Both the position numbers and the translations under genes were made by a program. Positions 63,022 to 64,000 of a DNA stretch of 64,000 nucleotides are shown piece after piece (position 1 is the stretch's first letter; each line of letters starts with the position of its first letter). A model generated the notes under the pieces. It did not search any database and was not told the origin of the DNA. It worked only from the letters and a program-made list of their open reading frames with translations. Source of the DNA: an uncultured beta proteobacterium (GTDB lineage: Bacteria > Pseudomonadota > Gammaproteobacteria > Burkholderiales > Rhodocyclaceae); the NCBI GenBank assembly GCA_903908065.1, contig CAIVQO010000042.1:1-64000 (forward strand), in the 5' to 3' direction.

Positions 63022-64000
63022 CTGCCGGACTCTGAAAGTGATTCGGAAGCCTTTTCGCCGACCAGGCGCATGTCCCGCGGCTCCTTGAGCTTGAACTGGG
63101 CCGGCTCCTGCCGCACATTGACAAGCCCGACGTCGCGCATCAGGTGTTCGAGGCTGTGGAGAGTGTATCCCCAGCGATGGACCATCGCCGCATCCTTCCA
63201 CGACGGGTCGCCATACAACACCCACGTCGTGAGCTGTCCCCGCTGGTCCGGCCATGCGCCGGACTCGGGCGATTCGGCCAGCTTGCCGCACGCCGCCGCG
63301 AGATTTCCGCACTCGATCACCAGGCGCCCGCCTGGCTTCAGCAGGCGTAGCCAGTCGCGCAGCACCGCCTCGATCTCCCAGCGCGGAAAACGCCCGATGG
63401 CATGGACACACAGTATTTCGTCGGCGAAATCCGGGGGGAACATGGTCAGCGCACGCAGGCTTCCCACCACGTCCGGCCTGGCGCGGCGGATGTTCGGCAT
63501 TTCGTCGACGTTTATGTAGTCCGGCAATAACCGGTCGCTGCAGCCGAGATGGAGCCGGATCGGCCCGTCGGCCGAGCCACCTCGTATCACGCATTCCCAG
63601 TCGCGCGCCAGTTTCCAGGTCGAGTATCGGAAGGCGATCGTATCCTGGCCGCTGCGGATGCGTTGCAGGGCGTTGGCCTGGTGCTCGACGGCCCAGACTA
63701 TGCCTGCGGCGAGGTCATCGCCGACCCAGCAATGTGCCGCGAATGCCTGGTAGGACGGTACCGGATGGGCGATCGCCAGCCGCCCGGCCCAGATCGCCTC
63801 GAGCAGCCGGTTCGGGCTCTTCACCGATCGCCTGTCGTCGGCCACCGAGGGGATGATCACCAGGTCGCAGGCGGCGAGTTCGCGCCAGGTCGCCTCCGGC
63901 GTCCACGGCCGCGTCTCGCAGTCGATCCTGCCGGGCGACAGGCTGGCGATCTCGGTGGCCAGGCGTTCGGTGCCGGCATCGACCTGGGTCAGGATCGTCA
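63018..64000 (-). CDS. Glycosyltransferase/methyltransferase fusion, 5' end beyond the window
   Basis: The frame stays open to the right edge without a start codon, so the N-terminus is outside. The visible 327 codons encode the C-terminal lobe of a GT-B glycosyltransferase (CDLVIIPSVADDRRSVKSPN, NRLLEAIWAGRLAIAHPVPS). A type 11 methyltransferase domain follows, with LHLGCSDRLLPDYINVD and RLLKPGGRLVIECGNL. The usual xxxEH after motif I is changed to HAIGRF, so methyl transfer may be impaired. It ends with the same EPAQFKLKEPRDMR tail as its paralogue. Confidence 0.78.
   Translation of the reverse strand, partial: TILTQVDAGTERLATEIASLSPGRIDCETRPWTPEATWRELAACDLVIIPSVADDRRSVKSPNRLLEAIWAGRLAIAHPVPSYQAFAAHCWVGDDLAAGIVWAVEHQANALQRIRSGQDTIAFRYSTWKLARDWECVIRGGSADGPIRLHLGCSDRLLPDYINVDEMPNIRRARPDVVGSLRALTMFPPDFADEILCVHAIGRFPRWEIEAVLRDWLRLLKPGGRLVIECGNLAAACGKLAESPESGAWPDQRGQLTTWVLYGDPSWKDAAMVHRWGYTLHSLEHLMRDVGLVNVRQEPAQFKLKEPRDMRLVGEKASESLSESGR

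Noticed and set aside
1-64000. CRISPR arrays, transposases, integrases, tRNA or rRNA genes
   Set aside because: No regularly spaced short repeats, DDE or tyrosine-recombinase motifs or cloverleaf structures were seen by reading. A dedicated scan could still find a weak case.

Overview
The window reads as a betaproteobacterial chromosome, most likely Rhodocyclales or a close relative. The evidence is GC-rich coding, the S10-spc-alpha ribosomal array with infA between secY and rpmJ, a glyA-nrdR-ribD cluster, a gpmA-envC-ctpA-moeB cluster, a rhodanese-grxC-secB-gpsA cluster, and a sulfate-assimilation operon with a DUF934 gene and a divergent cysB. This placement is inferred from gene order and protein character, not from a database search.

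Layout. (1) 1-13990, + strand: end of the S10 operon (rpsJ 3' end to rpsQ), spc operon (rplN to rpmJ, with secY and infA) and alpha operon (rpsM to rplQ), closed by a strong bidirectional terminator. (2) 14055-20085, - strand: sulfate assimilation (TSUP permease, cysI, DUF934, cysH, cysD, cysN), with cysB divergent. (3) 21178-23344: a TIGR02647-type gene, darP and full-length pmbA. (4) 22262-28970: a rearranged locus. A pmbA / cargo / membrane spermidine-synthase-like block is present twice in tandem. The two copies are colinear without length change, each has a different methyltransferase-type cargo gene, and each flanking gene is truncated at one shared junction near 25830. (5) 29440-38754: a methyltransferase, then a three-domain protein (cyclic-nucleotide-binding domain, acetate-kinase domain, PduL phosphotransacylase), a convergent CoA-transferase and a TRAP transporter. 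The divergent FadR/GntR regulator at 38958-39701 has two identical palindromic operator candidates. (6) 39698-51987: housekeeping genes (glyA, nrdR, ribD, gpmA, envC, ctpA, moeB) and an ArsR-rhodanese-glutaredoxin-secB-gpsA operon, then trmL. (7) 52059-64000: a small MSHA-like pilus set (c-di-GMP-type ATPase, inner-membrane platform, membrane protein, pilin) with a radical SAM gene, followed by a 994-residue adenylation-ACP-SGNH fusion. Facing it on the - strand is a surface-glycan type cluster (radical SAM, bidomain methyltransferases, glycosyltransferases) that runs off the right edge.

How parts fit. The 30-39 kb block looks like one carboxylate/acyl-CoA module: TRAP uptake of an organic acid, CoA transfer, and conversion of acyl-CoA to acyl phosphate to acid plus ATP on one chain that may be gated by a cyclic nucleotide. 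The 48 kb operon joins a cysteine-bearing ArsR repressor to thiol and sulfur-transfer enzymes. The 52-64 kb block suggests assembly and decoration of a surface structure. The most notable features are the three-domain acetate-kinase/PduL fusion, the two-allele tandem block at 22-29 kb, and the pilus-adjacent acyl-activating and glycan genes. No tRNA, rRNA, CRISPR array or transposase was seen. No stretch above 300 bases lacks a gene.
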